NCBI GenBank assembly: GCA_030278955.1
Contig: JAOANR010000012.1
Location: 23,119,977-23,183,976, forward strand
DNA: 64,000 nucleotides
Direction of reading: 5' to 3'
DNA from: Hygrophila difformis
Taxonomy: Eukaryota; Streptophyta; Magnoliopsida; Lamiales; Acanthaceae
Shown here: piece after piece, positions 24,001 through 35,582 of the stretch
Numbering within the stretch: position 1 is the first letter of the stretch
Layout: every line of letters starts with the position of its first letter
Notes under the pieces: generated by a model
The model's database searches: none
Seen by the model: the letters and a program-made list of their open reading frames with translations, nothing else
What the model was told of the DNA's origin: nothing
Position numbers and translations under genes: made by a program

Positions 24001-26031
24001 GATAACCCCAGTTATTTCTGGCAATCTCTTTAGCCATTTTCTTTGTATCTCTGGCTAATTCATCTTTGTGTACCAAATTCTGTCTAACCCCACTCTATAT
24101 TTTGGGGTATTTTATTTTACTTCTCATATACATGTATGCATGATATTATTATGTAGATATTGTGGTCCATAATATTTTGGAGATCCTTTTCCTTGGACAT
24201 AGAAGTCTTGATTTAAATCAGATGTTGCATAATAAATTTCCACAAAAATCACTTTATAAAATCCGGATCTGAGTAAAGGATAACTTCGACAGTTATGACT
24301 AATTCATCTTCTACTGGGGGTTGATTTTGAGAACTTAGAAGCAGAGTCAGCGATTAGGTCTCACCTAGACTGAAAGGATCTGTGTTTTAATTGAGAGTTT
24401 AGTACCTGTTTAGGGAATGATTTTCAAACATCTATTTGTTTCTCAAAAATTACTGTGTGTTGGGAATCTTCTATTAAGTATTGCATCGAATCAGTGTCCA
24501 CTTGGATACAGATAAGATGTGATAAATAATATTAGATGGAACAACATATAGGCCTTGGTTAATTTCTAAGGTAGCGTTGAGTATTCTTTCAACTACTGTC
24601 TTCTCCCGCCAAAGCCTAAAATTGAGTCTCGAGTGAGTACATTCGGAATAGATCTTCATAGGTCTGTTCCACTCATGTTTGTATCTCATAACTAACCGGA
24701 TGTTATAAGCCCTGTCGCTTACTGATATTTGGGAAGTTCTAAATCTGCATCTGGTCACCAAGACTTGGGGCTCTTTTATACTAACAGAATGTGATGATCT
24801 TTTAAGACTTCCGAGTGATAGGTTGGCCGCCGGTTGTAAGGTTTAAGAGTTATGGATTAGTTCGGGGTTAAATTTGGACTTTGGGTGTGACAAGGGGGAC
24901 GATGGGAGTACTTGGCATATCAACTAATGATATGTCAGGTGTTGCTTGTCCACCACATATGACCAACATACTCTTGCAAGGCATTGCAAGGGGAGTTATT
25001 AATCTGTGGTATCTTAGAAATTGAGGTCTTAAGAGCATGTAAATTCTGACTGTAAGTACCTGTCTGTCAAAGGGAACATAGTCCAGAAAGCATGAGAGTT
25101 AGCTAACTGATGAATTATCCCAACCAAAGATCTGTGTAATTAAAATGGAAGTTTAATTGTGTTTCATCTGAAATCTTGTCCAATCTTTATTACTTTCTCC
25201 CTGTCCCTTCTGTCACATTTTAAATCTGCTTTCATAGAGTAATTTTACCTGCTTTCTTAGCATAATTCTTATTGCTTTCTTAGAATAGATTTAATCGCTT
25301 TTTAGACTAAATCTACCATGCTTTGTAGAATAATCTTTAATTGCTTCCATAGTCTAGTTTAAATTATTGTCAAATAGTTGTTAGAAATAATTGCAAAACT
25401 TGAATCGAGTAACCGAGTGGAAAATCTTAGTAAACGACGTGGGCCCTGCTTCTATCGCACATCCTCCAGTGAACGATCCGGTCTTACTATAAATTACTGC
25501 AATTTTTGACACCGTGCGCTTTCAGGGGCACAGTTTCTTAACACGAGTAATAAAAACGTGACAACCTATAATATATCCCTAATCCCAACTCCATCTTCAT
25601 AAATTGGTTTCACTAAATAAAATTGAAAACCAGGATTATGATTTTTCAGAAAATACTCATATAGTGGGAATGTGTTAAAAGTTTCATGGCAAGGACCTTC
25701 ATGACATGAGATTATGAAAAGTTTCATGGCGCCGTTGCCGGGGACCTTCAGTGTGGCAGACAGATGCAATAAATGATACTATATTAAGTATTGAACATTG
25801 ATGTCTGTCAAGATTGAACTGTCTATCCCGGCTGCACCATGAAATTGGTCAAAAGTTTCATGTCGGGGAGGTCCACAGCGCCGTTTGAAATCAAAGTATC
25901 CCACATGAGTAATAAAAAGTGAAATATATCCTTAAACCCCTTTCCCACGAATCATAACTCTTTTCTTCTAATAAATTCAAACTTGGGATATTTTAGAAAA
26001 ATACTCGTGTAGGAAATTGTCAAACGTTTCA
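21028..26031 (+). repeat. 3' LTR of Athila-like element
   Basis: Starts TGTTGATAATGG and ends GTTTCA. It has the same layout as the 5' LTR: palindrome array 21419-21830, TATA box 21911-21918, second array 22800-23371 and internal primer-site-like copy 25727-25744. It has lost about 79 bp at 24820 between AGGTT repeats. After 26031 the sequence becomes the MULE gene on the minus strand. Confidence 0.92.
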
Positions 26032-26249
26032 TTAATTTTCATAAGAAATACCCGTGTTTCAACAAGAAGATCGCAATACTTCAAAGGCGCAAACCCATGG
26101 TCTAATATTTTTCTGATTAAATCGTTCAGCGAGTGCGCTTGATCAACAGTTTGATGTGTGTCCTGCAGATACCTCCCGAAAATCTCCCAGTATTGTGTCA
26201 ACACACTGGAACTGGAACCCTCTCCGGTACATCTTCTTTTCGACGACAT
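26032..26249 (-). pseudogene. 5' end of an unknown MULE gene, cut by LTR insertion
   Basis: The ATG at 26249 starts a frame beginning MSSKRRCTGEGSSSS, followed by a helical region of about 60 residues without a domain I recognise. It runs into the 3' LTR end at 26031, and the rest is not visible in the window. Upstream, on the minus strand, there is a TATA-like TTATAAAT at 26333-26340, AGGGTTT telo-box-like words at 26275-26300 and copies of the MULE motif at 26437-26480. This looks like an intact promoter and start codon of a gene disrupted by the Athila-like element. Confidence 0.5.
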
Positions 26250-26723
26250 TTCTGAGAAATGAAGGTGATTCCGATTAGGGTTTTGAGAAATTAGGGTTTA
26301 CAAATGAAGTTTCGAGAAACGAATGTGATTCCATTTATAAGGGTCATAGTTTAAAAAAAATTCTGAGGCCCATTTCATTTTATTTAGGCCCATTTCTTTT
26401 AGGCCATTCTATGAAATGATATATAGTTCTTTTCAGCGATGATATTGGTGTTTTTTAGCGATGACATTGTATTCATATCAGCGATCGGAAATATTAAGCC
26501 CAGTCCTTATTCCCCCGTCGCTCATTCCCTCCTATGAAGAAACATTGAAGTATTGAAAACTTTACAGTGAATGATTTTATATTTTGGACTATTAGAAAAA
26601 CAAAAGAGAGAGTGTTCTTGCCAATATTAATTGTATTATGACAAATACTCAAATTAGATTCCGCTTCATGACAAATGATACATTGGAATCCAACCTAAAG
26701 TAAATTAATTGTGGACCCTTTAG

Positions 26724-27209
26724 TTATCGATTCTTTTGTTCATCTTTCACAAACTGTTTATGTGCAACCCTCAAGTAATCTCTCACAAATTCTGGATTGG
26801 TGATCCTCACCAGCTTCAGTTCCCATGCTCCTTTGATCCGGTTGCAGATTAGACTTCTGCGTTTGTACTCATAATGCATGATCGTGTCTTTATTTCCTGT
26901 GTTAGCATACTCTAGGGCCTTTTGATCCATTTCCATGAGGAGTTCGAGATAAGAAGTTCTGTAACGCTCCATCATGGCGCCCACCATGTCTCTTTCCAGG
27001 GCTTCCTTTAAATAATACATATCTTGTGCCAGATCATATTTCAGATACTCCTCTGCCTCAGCCTTGGTCATCAATCTGTACTGTCTTGCATTCTTTCTCT
27101 GCACTGGCCACTTCTTACGCCTTATCTCATGTAGCACTTTTTCCCTTAGAATTCTGATGTGCTCAGGAAATTCAGGATCCGCATCAGTTCCTTTTTCAGC
27201 TATCCCCAC
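26724..27209 (-). pseudogene. MULE coding exon sharing a domain with the Athila-like third gene
   Basis: A 162-codon frame follows a good acceptor (TTCTTTCAG, exon from 27209) and ends with a stop at 26724. No upstream exon is identified; the region before it is motif repeat. The protein aligns by eye with the Athila-like third gene at about 16040-16380. Both have LM(T/S) then EYL, followed some 30 residues on by ELLxEMDxxAL and then a basic-aromatic stretch ending in a PxFxxxYLR-type motif. Function is unknown. It may be a separate gene or the last exon of one whose other exons are lost. Confidence 0.5.
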
Positions 27210-27287
27210 CTGAAAGAATCGCTTCAAATCAGCCAAATAGAGAATAATACTCCATAATTTACAATGCCCATGAATAGAGAGATGTAC

Positions 27288-27640
27288 ATTTAAGCGATGA
27301 GACAATATACATTTCAGCGGTAAAACACCATACATTTAAGCGATGGGAAAAAGTACATTTAAGCGATATACTTAGTTACAATTATTTGTAAATATATTTA
27401 AGCGATGAAAAGATGCACATTTAAGCGATGAAAGTATATACATTTCAGCGATGAAAACATGAACATTTAAGCGATGGAAAAAAGTACATTTAAGCGATGT
27501 ACTTGGTTTGAATAATTTGTAAATATATTTAAGCGATGAAAAGATGTACATTTAAGCGATGAAAACATATACATTTCAGCGATGAAAACATGTACATTTA
27601 AGCGATGAAAATGTACATTTAAGCGCTGTACTTAGTTACA
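27288..27640. repeat. Array of CATTT(A/C)AGCGATG motif
   Basis: About fifteen copies of 'catttaagcgatg' or 'catttcagcgatg', spaced 15-45 bp apart. A larger internal duplication of about 155 bp is visible (compare 27385-27480 with 27540-27605). The array lies between the Ulp1-like stop codon and the next coding exon. Here the motif reads on the plus strand; elsewhere in the MULE it is mostly in the opposite orientation (CATCGCTGAAA). Confidence 0.9.
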
Positions 27641-27679
27641 ATAATTTGTTTTTCCACACCTCAAAAAACAGTTCATTCA

Positions 27680-28519
27680 TCATTGTTTCTTTTTCCGACC
27701 CTTTTTTGGCTTAGGTGGTGGTGGTTTCTTTACCTCAAATGACTGACTCAGCTGGGCAACCAAGTGCATCTCTCTATTCACTTCTCCAAGCACAAAATCT
27801 TTCTGTTGATTCACGTCTGACAGCAATATTTGAGCACAGACCTTGGCTCTTTTTGCCAGATTGTACCTTTTGTTCTTCATTTCTGACAACATGTCATCCA
27901 TAATCAATCCTTCCCAATAATCCATATATGACAAGACAAAAACACCACAGCTGTGATCATCTTTCTGCTCTGCCAACGGGGAGAAAAGCATACGATATGA
28001 TGCAAACCATTTTTCAGATTTCATCAATGTATTTCCCAGCATCCTGAAGTTATACCATATCCTATTCAAAACTATATAATCAGTTGTCCACCCGCCTTCA
28101 GGATTCTTGCTGTTGAAGTAAAAAATTCATCTCTTTCTCATATCAACAGAAAAAATAACCCAATGGTTTTGTTGACAATATGGGAAGAAGAACTGGAACA
28201 TTGAGTAAACATATAATTAGAATCTAATAATGATTAACTATGTAAACAAAATTATCAAAAGAAAAATGTATCTTACATTCTCTGCATTCAACACCACATC
28301 AATCATTTATTCGGGAACCATCTTGAAATCCTTCATGAATAAATCAACAAGTTCTGCACCATCTTTTAATGGTAATTCTGAATCCACCTCTGCCTCTGCA
28401 AATGTCTGTTTCAAAAGATACAACATTTCATGCGTCAAAAAGAAGTTAATATATATATGTATGCATTTATATATCAGACTCACAGCAAATAATGATGAAA
28501 AACAATATTTTAGCAGTGG
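27680..28519 (-). pseudogene. Ulp1-like cysteine protease, C-terminal part
   Basis: Minus-strand exons at about 28519-28480 (donor GCT|GTGAGT), 28405-28277 and 28192-27680. The last exon holds the catalytic core: NHW (His), then FYFNS where an Asp is expected, and DDHSCGVF with the nucleophile Cys. A Lys/Pro-rich tail ends at the stop at 27680. Stops at 28309-28307 (TAA) and 28129-28127 (TGA) break it, so it is a pseudogene. The family (C48, SUMO-protease fold) is often carried by plant MULEs with unclear role. The rest of the domain lies beyond the Tekay-like insertion at 35583-35985. The His-Asn-Cys arrangement could be a natural variant or decay. Confidence 0.75.
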
Positions 28520-28524
28520 TTTCC

Positions 28525-31323
28525 TGTAACACCCGAGAAAAAAAAAACAAATTCAAATTGTTTTGAACTACGTCATGACTTGATCCCTTCACAGGGTACG
28601 TAGGCAGCTTGGAACTAATTTCTAAGTTCAGTCACGAAATAAATCAAAAAATAACTCACAAAATAAATCACAAATTAAACCACAAAATAAATCATGAGAT
28701 AAATCACGAGATCGATCGCAAGGACGATAGGAGGAGTTGGAACCAATTTAGACTAGACTAATTGGGACACGGAAATGCTACGAGCGATAAGCCGAACTCG
28801 TAACAAGTTTAAGGTAAAGATTCCGAACCGGAGACGACCCAAGGAATCGAGCTAACACGTAGAGGGTAGAAAACCGATAGAGGAAAGCAAGGAAAGACCC
28901 GACGGAACACGCGGACCGCCGAACCGGCCGGCCCGCGCCCGCCGCGCGCCGCCGCGCGGACGGAGGCGTCGCGACTCCAGGGCAGTCCACGCGTGCTCCG
29001 CGCGGTCAAAACAATAGGTGCGCATCACCAGCGCGCCAGAGGTGCAGAAGGTGTAAACTTTCCTTCTATGGCGATTTTCTTGCAAAAAATCCGACCTCAA
29101 TCGGTGGCAAGTCGATCACAACAATGGGGAAGGGCATAAGATCAGATTTGGGTGCCCCCTCCCCATAATTCTCAGAAAACCTAACCCTAAACACCTCCAA
29201 TCTTCCTCTTCAAGTCAAAACCTCTCCGAACTCACTTTCCGGCTAGTATTCCGGCGACGGCAAGGCGAAAGGAACCAAGCCCTGCCCTCTAGACTCTTGG
29301 TAAGCTGTTGTACAAAGTTTTAGTTCGTCCATATATCTCAGAAACTCGGATTCTAACCCTTTTTCCTTACTACGATTTCACGTCGGAAAACGAACAAAAA
29401 GCGATCGGAGAAGTTGGCCGTTCGTTGTGACCCTAGGACGTCCGGAAACCCAATCCAGCAACCCTATTCTCTAACTAAGTAAGTTAAGACCTTACTCACA
29501 AATTTTTATGGTTTATTGTTGTTTAAAACTCGAGATCTATACCCGTAACGAAAACCGCTTTTCAAAAACCCTATTTTCGTCCAATTTCAAAAACTCGCCT
29601 AAAACTCGACCTTCGGGAATTCAAACCAGAAACTTTTTAACATAGATTTTGTTCCTAAGACTTTAATCTATCTTGTGTCCAAATTTTAGCCATTGACATT
29701 AAGATTTGCTATCCCAAATCTCGCCGTAAACTTTCTATGACAAACCGAACATTTGAAACCGTTGACAGATTTCATTACTCGACTTGATGCATGTTTTTCA
29801 CCCATTTTTAGAATGATTTAACTTTGCATTTCTAAACAAAAGTCGTAGATAAATGTGTCTAGATTATGCATATAAAATTTCATGGATTTTGGAGTTCATT
29901 TGATATGTCAAAACGGCCGAATTCAGAACTGTTTAAAACTACCTTGTTGAGTCCGCGCGTGTACAGCATGTTGTGGTCGATTTTTGAACACCTAAAATTA
30001 ATTATTTCTAATTTCTTAAAACATGAAAGTTGTTTCTTATTGTGTTGTGTATCTCCTGTAAAAATTTCGGATCAATTGGCTTTGAAATGAATTTTTAATC
30101 GGCGTCGCACGAACCTGTGACGAAATCAGTTTTTGAGATAGAAATTATCTTTTGTAAAGAACTCAAATTTTGACTCACTTCGAAACCTTATTTCCGAAAA
30201 CTTAAAACATGAAGGTTGTTCGTGTGTGTGTTTTTGAGCTACTGTGTAAATTTCAGAATTTTTGGTTTAAAAATGAATTTTTGATTAAGAAAGGCGCAAA
30301 CTGCGTCAAACCGGATTTTTCGAACTAGAGAAAACTCGAACTATGAAACGCGATATCGAATCTTTTGATCACTTGAAACACGAACTTTCGAAAAATCCCG
30401 TGCACTAGGCTGAGCCGATCTTCATGCTAATCATTATCTTTGAGACTGCCTCGTTAGTGGTCTCCTTACTATCTGAGATTGCCTCGTTAGTGATCTCGCG
30501 CGCTGTGTTTTGGATCGCCTCGTTAGTGGTCCTACTATCTTTTGAGACTGTCTCGTTAGTGGTCTCCCTTTGTTTTGGACTGCCTCGTTAGTGGTCCTAT
30601 GTTGAGATTGCCTCGTTAGTGATCTCCCGGTATGGTGTCCTCTTCTTAGTTTGCGGGATAAACTATAAAAGACTTGTGTGAGTGTTAATTACGCTTAAAT
30701 CCTATTTACCATGTTTTAAATTATGCATTTAAATATCGTCATTAAATTATGCCTTTAAATTCCGCCTTTAAAATTTAGTCTTTTAAATTATGCATTTTCG
30801 TCTTTGATAAATTAATCATGTTTTCCGCTGCGATTAAAATATGGATTTTGAATGAATGCATGAAAAGGTAAAAATCTTTGGATTTGAACACATGGAACCC
30901 CTTAAATTGTTAGTTAGGGATTAACTTACTCGGTATATTTTTATACTGATAAACCGTTGTTATTTTTCTTTTACAGAGTATGTCGAGTGACGCATTGCAT
31001 ATGCACTTGGGGGAATTCATAATGGACATTTTAAATTCTGCATCGTACTGTTTTTACCGGGTCTGTTAAACCCGAGGATTTGGCCATGTTGGCCGTGATT
31101 TACTTTCCGCTGCATTTACTCCATTTATTTTCCGCGCATGATGATTACTACTATCGTATTTTAAATTAAGTATTATAAATTTCCGGACTAAATCTTGAAA
31201 TGTTTCAAATCTTTTACATACCCACAAGCCTTGCATTTCCTTAGTGAGCTCGGGAAGCCGTGTCTTGCTAGGGAGATGTGGCGGTGACATCCCGACCTGG
31301 GTTATCAAATCCGGGGTGTTACA
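28525..31323 (+). repeat. 5' LTR of Tekay-like element
   Basis: A 2.8-kb LTR from TGTAACACCC to GTGTTACA. It has a GC-rich block at 28900-29000 with runs of CCGCG, and a tandem array of 'cctcgttagtggtct'-type units at 30440-30630. An LTR fragment of the same family, inverted, opens the window (1-711). The short GC-rich frames at 28778-29100 have no support as genes. Confidence 0.9.
30440..30630 (+). repeat. 'tgcctcgttagtg(g/a)tctc' repeats
   Basis: At least six irregular copies of a unit of 25-45 bp containing 'cctcgttagtg'. Two reverse-complement copies are in the fragment at 190-240. They form the variable part of this LTR family. Confidence 0.85.
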
Positions 31324-31326
31324 AGT

Positions 31327-31338
31327 TGGTGTCAGAGC
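31327..31338 (+). other. Primer binding site, tRNA-iMet type
   Basis: TGGTGTCAGAGC lies three bases after the LTR end. It differs at one base from the consensus TGGTATCAGAGC complementary to plant initiator tRNA-Met, the usual primer of chromovirus elements. Confidence 0.85.
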
Positions 31339-31690
31339 CCGGAATTTTTTTTTTAAAAGCTACTACTATTATTTTGAACCATTATTTTTAAGACCCAAGT
31401 ATTATTTTTAAATTATTTATTTGACTACTAGTATTATTTTAGCCCAAAAGCTAATTTTTACATAGCCCAAAATCTTAGCCAAAAGAAATATTAAATTTTT
31501 GGCCCACTATAGAGGCTCAACTTTTATTCTTACCCATGAAGTGGATTTATTTTAAAATACATGGATAGATTGCATTTTTAAATGGGGAAAAGGGGGACTT
31601 GCACTTGCATGTTGCATATAGATTTAAATTCGTGCATAACTAATTTTGCCTAAAACATATTCTAACCTTAACCTACCTTGTTAACAATAG

Positions 31691-32190
31691 ATGGCCGCCC
31701 CAAACGTGAACATGATCAACCTACTAATGAGGTTGATTGAAGCATACCTCGAATCTCCTCAAAACGTGAACAACTTCAGACTAAGGGTAGAACAAATGGA
31801 AGCTAACTTGGGCCACCTAACTAATCTGGGCCAAGCAGGACATCAAGATGTAACCCAACTCCAAATCCAAATCAACGAACTCCAGACCCGCGAGACTGAG
31901 CTTCGGACCCAGATTGACGACGTAGAGACCCAAGCAGGGGTCTTGGGACATCAACTGCCCCTCTCAACCCGGGAACTCCTCCTGTAGCTAGCCCCGTTAT
32001 TGATCCTGTCGCTGTCCCTGCAGCCGTCCAAACTCCAGTTGCTATCGTTGATCCTGCTCCTGCTGCTGGGCCCAGTTGGCCAGCCAGCCCAGTGTTTCAT
32101 GGGCCCCTTGGCACGGGCACCATCGAGGAATCGAGTGATGAGGATGACCCCATGGAGGACCCGACCACCTACCCTCCTCAGGATTAGAGA
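31691..32190 (+). pseudogene. Leader coding remnant of the Tekay-like element
   Basis: The ATG at 31691 opens a 98-codon frame with heptad-like Leu and many Gln/Glu, likely a coiled coil. It is followed after a frame change by a Pro/Ala/Val-rich and acidic stretch ending near 32190. No family is recognised. It lies between the primer site and gag and may be a decayed extra gene or a former gag N-terminus. Confidence 0.35.
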
Positions 32191-32612
32191 TTTTTGATAC
32201 ATTATTCCTATTGTTCTCCTTTTCTATTTTCCCGAACTATCCTTAGCATTTTGATTCCTATCATTTGTACCGAATAAAGTTCCCTACTAAGCAATAAAGT
32301 TCACAAGCATCTATTCTATGCGCAGTCTTTACGTTTTATTTCATTGAAACTCAACAAACCAATGGAACGAGACAACAACAAACAAGTAACATACGCACGA
32401 CAAATCGGCAAAGTACCTAGAACCCTAAATCCTAAAACTCAGGGTCTCAACGCTTCAACCTTTACACCCTTAACATAAATGACTGAACGAATAGATGCAA
32501 ATCTTAACCAACTATTAGTAGGCATCGCTCAATCTAGCAAAGCATTTTCTCCCAACACTCCATCAAATCCCCAGAACTCTAAACCTACTTGTGCTCGTAT
32601 GGTGATAACAGG

Positions 32613-33895
32613 ATGGCACCTAGAGGACGAGGAAGGACCTTCCCTGCCACCCCCAACACCCACGACACACCAGGACAACCCAATGAGCAAGCACCTAACG
32701 TTGAGGCGCCAAACCCAGCGGGCTCGATGCCCAACCCTGCGGAAGGGCGAATGAGGAACATGGAGGAACTACTGATCGCACTGGGCAATGCTTACGTTAA
32801 CCAGGGCGGAGCTGCCGCGGCACCCCCGCCGGAAGCAAGGATCAATTACCTGGCTTCGGTAAACCCCTACCGACCTCCCTACTATGTAGGGGAGGAGGAT
32901 CCGTCTAAGCTTGAAGAATGGTTGAGGACTTTTGACAAATTACTGAATTCGGTGAGATGCCCGGAAGGGGAGAAGGTTCACGTGGCCTCGTACTATCTGG
33001 GTGGCGAGGCCGATGAATGGTGGCAATCTACTCAGGGGAAACTTGGCAAAGACGACGAACCGTACTCGTGGAACGAGTTCATGGAGTTACTCCGGGAGCG
33101 CTTCTACCCAATGAGTACTAAGGCAGCACTGTACGAAGAGTTCTCATCCCTGAAACAAGGGGAGAAATCCGTTCAAGAATACTATGCTCGATTTAAGGAA
33201 CTGGTGAGATTTGCACCTCGGGTGGTACCCACAGACGGGGAGAAGGCGCAGAAATTCGAAATGGGGTTGAATTTGTCAATTCGGGAGGTGATCACCGGAG
33301 TTAACTACCCAGACTTACAAGCTGTCTACGACCGCGCGGTGGCGGTCGCACGAGTACAATAGCTAAAGAGAAAGACTGCAGGAGAATCTAGCCGAGGGGT
33401 ACAGGGACCAGACAAAAGAAACCGGGACAATAGGACGGGCAACACTGCTGGTGGGGACAACTTTCGGCGAGGGCCGAACGGGAATGTTCAGAACAACAAT
33501 GGTCGGAATTTCAACCAAGGAGGGCGAGTGCCACCCTGTCCGAGGTGCGGCAGGCCGCACCTGGTGAGGAGATGTCCTCAGGTGGGCGAATGTTTCCGGT
33601 GCGGCCGCATGGGTCACAGGAGGGAGGAATGTCGAACCCGACTCGAGAACATCACCAAGAGAGAAGATTTGGTCATTGGACCCAATGAGCCGTTCAATCA
33701 AGGACGCAGGAACGGCAACAATCAAGGGTATCGGCCCCCTCCAAACCCGAACCAGCGCCCTCCGAACCAGCAACAAAACGCAAATCCGAATCAGAACCAG
33801 CCGGCCAATCAGGGGAGGCCGATGGGAAGGTTGAACGTGATCAACCAGGCTGACATACCTGCGCAGGGTGATGTGGTGGCAGGTACCTTTCATGT
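32613..33895 (+). pseudogene. Tekay-like gag with two zinc knuckles
   Basis: Starts at the ATG at 32613. A retrotransposon gag domain spans about 32830-33350 (YYLGGEADEWW, FYP and LKQGEKSVQEYYARF are typical). A TAG at 33360 is followed in the same frame by a basic linker and two zinc knuckles: [13 protein letters not shown] (spacing CX2CX3HX4C) and [14 protein letters not shown] (CX2CX4HX4C). Apart from that TAG the frame is open into the protease, so gag and pol formed one polyprotein. Confidence 0.88.
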
Positions 33896-35444
33896 CCTAA
33901 GTACTCCGCTTAGAGTTTTATTTGATTCCGGAGCCAGTTGCTCCATATTATCTTCGAGGGTTGTAGCTGAACTAGATCTACCTAAGTGCGAAATGATTAG
34001 CTTAGGAATCCAACTGCCTTCGGGAGAAGTAATAGCCTGCTCTAAGCGTTATAACGGAATACCTGTGGTAATCAAAAACGTAGAATTTTTCGCAAACTTG
34101 GTAGAATTCGACGTCAGAGACTTCAACGTCATACTAGGGATGGATTGGCTAACCCGTTATAAGGCCGTGATCGAATGCCAAAAGCAAAAGATCACGCTAT
34201 CAAAGAGTCGGGGGAGGAAAGTTATCTTCTACTCCCAACCCCCTAAGAAGTCTAACAAAATAGTCAACGCCCTCAAGATATGTAGCTTAGTGCGGAAGGG
34301 TTACGCGCTATACGCATGCTACATTCACAACCTGGAAGCTGAGGGAGTCAAGATAGACGACATCCCAGTGGTGAGGGAATACCCAGATGTGTTCCCTGAA
34401 GACGTTCCCGGTATGCCACCCAAGAGAGACCTTGAATTCACAATAGACCTCATCCCGGGGACGGAGCCTGTTTCGAAGGCTCCTTACCGCATGGCGCCAC
34501 TGGAAATGAAGGAACTAAAGGAGCAACTCGAGGAGTTGCTAGAGAAGGGATACATCAGACCGAGCACGTCCCCATGGGGAGCACCGGTCTTGTTCGTCAA
34601 GAAGAAGGACGGAGGGTTACGACTGTGCATCGACTATAGAGGACTCAATCAAGTTACCGTCAAAAACAAGTACCCGTTGCCCCGGATCGAAGATTTGTTC
34701 GACCAGCTAAAGGGAGCTACGTTATTCTCAAAGATCGACTTACACTCGGGATATCATCAATTGAAGATCGCCGAAAAGGACATCCCAAAGACGGCGTTCA
34801 GGACTCGCTATGGACACTACGACTCTACGAGTTCACGGTGCTATCTTTTGGGCTAACAAACGCCCCAGCCATGTTCATGAATCTCATGAATAACGTATTT
34901 CGAGAATTGTTAGATCGATGCGTGGTGGTGTTCATAGATGACGTCTTGATCTACTCGAAAAGTGAAGAGGAACATTCCGAGCACTTACGCAGAGTGCTAG
35001 GGATCTTACGAGCGAACCAACTGTATGGTAAACTGTCCAAGTGCGACTTCTGGTTAAGGGAAGTGGCATTTCTCGGGTATATAGTATCCGCCAACGGAGT
35101 GGTAGTAGACTCAGCAAAGATCTCGGCAGTGACCAAGTGGGTGCCGCCGAAGAACCCAATGGAGATAAGGAGCTTTCTTGGATTGGCGGGATACTATAGG
35201 CGATTTGTAAAGGATTTCTCGAAAATTGCCCGCCCGTTGACTCAACTGTTGAAGAAAGGGACGAAGTACGACTGGACCAGCGAGTGTGAAGCCGCATTCC
35301 AGGAACTGAAGAAAAGACTTACCACGGCGCCAGTATTGACATTACCATCAGAGGATGGAGACTTCGAGGTGTACAGTGACGCCTCGAAGGAGGGACTAGG
35401 ATGCGTGCTAATGCAAGATCAAAAGGTTATAGCATACGCATCTC
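33896..35444 (+). pseudogene. Tekay-like protease-RT-partial RNase H
   Basis: Protease active site [11 protein letters not shown] near 33916 and ILGMDWL near 34132. RT has [20 protein letters not shown] and the catalytic FIDDVLIYS near 34930. The frame is broken near 34819-34829 by an apparent 8-bp insertion (ctctacga) that repeats adjacent bases; RT resumes in the next frame. RNase H begins at about 35370 (YSDAS) and stops at 35444, where filler DNA takes over. Integrase and chromodomain are absent. Confidence 0.9.
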
Positions 35445-35492
35445 ATAATCAGTTGTCCACCCGCCTTCAGGATTCAAAACTATTCAAAACTA
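35445..35492 (+). other. Filler DNA copied from the flanking MULE
   Basis: 35445-35474 is identical over 30 bases to 28076-28105 in the MULE, about 7.4 kb away. 35480-35492 repeats 13 bases of 28062-28074, just beside the first source. The filler joins the broken RNase H frame to the last 90 bp of the 3' LTR. This is the signature of break repair by short template copying. Confidence 0.85.
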
Positions 35493-35582
35493 CATTTCCT
35501 TAGTGAGCTCGGGAAGCCGTGTCTTGCTAGGGAGATGTGGCGGTGACATCCCGGCCTGGGTTATCAAATCCGGGGTGTTACA
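35493..35582 (+). repeat. 3' LTR remnant of Tekay-like element (90 bp)
   Basis: Matches 31234-31323, the last 90 bp of the 5' LTR, with very few changes, and ends GTGTTACA followed by the target duplication TTTCC. The other ~2.7 kb of the 3' LTR is deleted. Confidence 0.95.

Larger units (their letters stand above)
1212..26031 (+). mobile_element. Giant Athila-like Ty3/gypsy LTR retrotransposon
   Basis: Two nearly identical ~5-kb direct repeats (1212-6271 and 21028-26031) flank about 14.7 kb. In order the internal region has a primer site matching plant tRNA-Asp, gag, an aspartic protease, reverse transcriptase, RNase H, integrase, a long third gene and a 3' LTR junction. The order PR-RT-RH-INT places it in Ty3/gypsy. 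The tRNA-Asp primer site and a large gene after integrase are typical of the Athila lineage. All coding regions carry stops or frameshifts, so this copy cannot encode its own proteins. LTR identity is high by eye, so insertion was fairly recent. The true start is about 1208, inside the gap. It lies to the left of the MULE gene whose 5' end remains at 26032-26249, and probably interrupted it. Confidence 0.93.
28525..35582 (+). mobile_element. Tekay-like Ty3/gypsy element inserted in the MULE, 3' truncated
   Basis: Starts TGTAACACCCGAG and ends GGGGTGTTACA, the typical ends of Tekay/Del chromovirus LTRs. It is flanked by an exact 5-bp target duplication TTTCC (28520-28524 and 35583-35587). It interrupts an exon of the Ulp1-like gene, which resumes in frame when the insertion and one duplication are ignored. 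A tRNA-iMet-type primer site follows the 5' LTR. Gag, protease, RT and the start of RNase H are present. Integrase and nearly all of the 3' LTR are gone, replaced by 48 bp of filler. Confidence 0.93.

Noticed and set aside
28778..29100. Overlapping GC-rich minus-strand frames
   Set aside because: Composition-driven frames within the Tekay-like LTR; no domain, no splice context.
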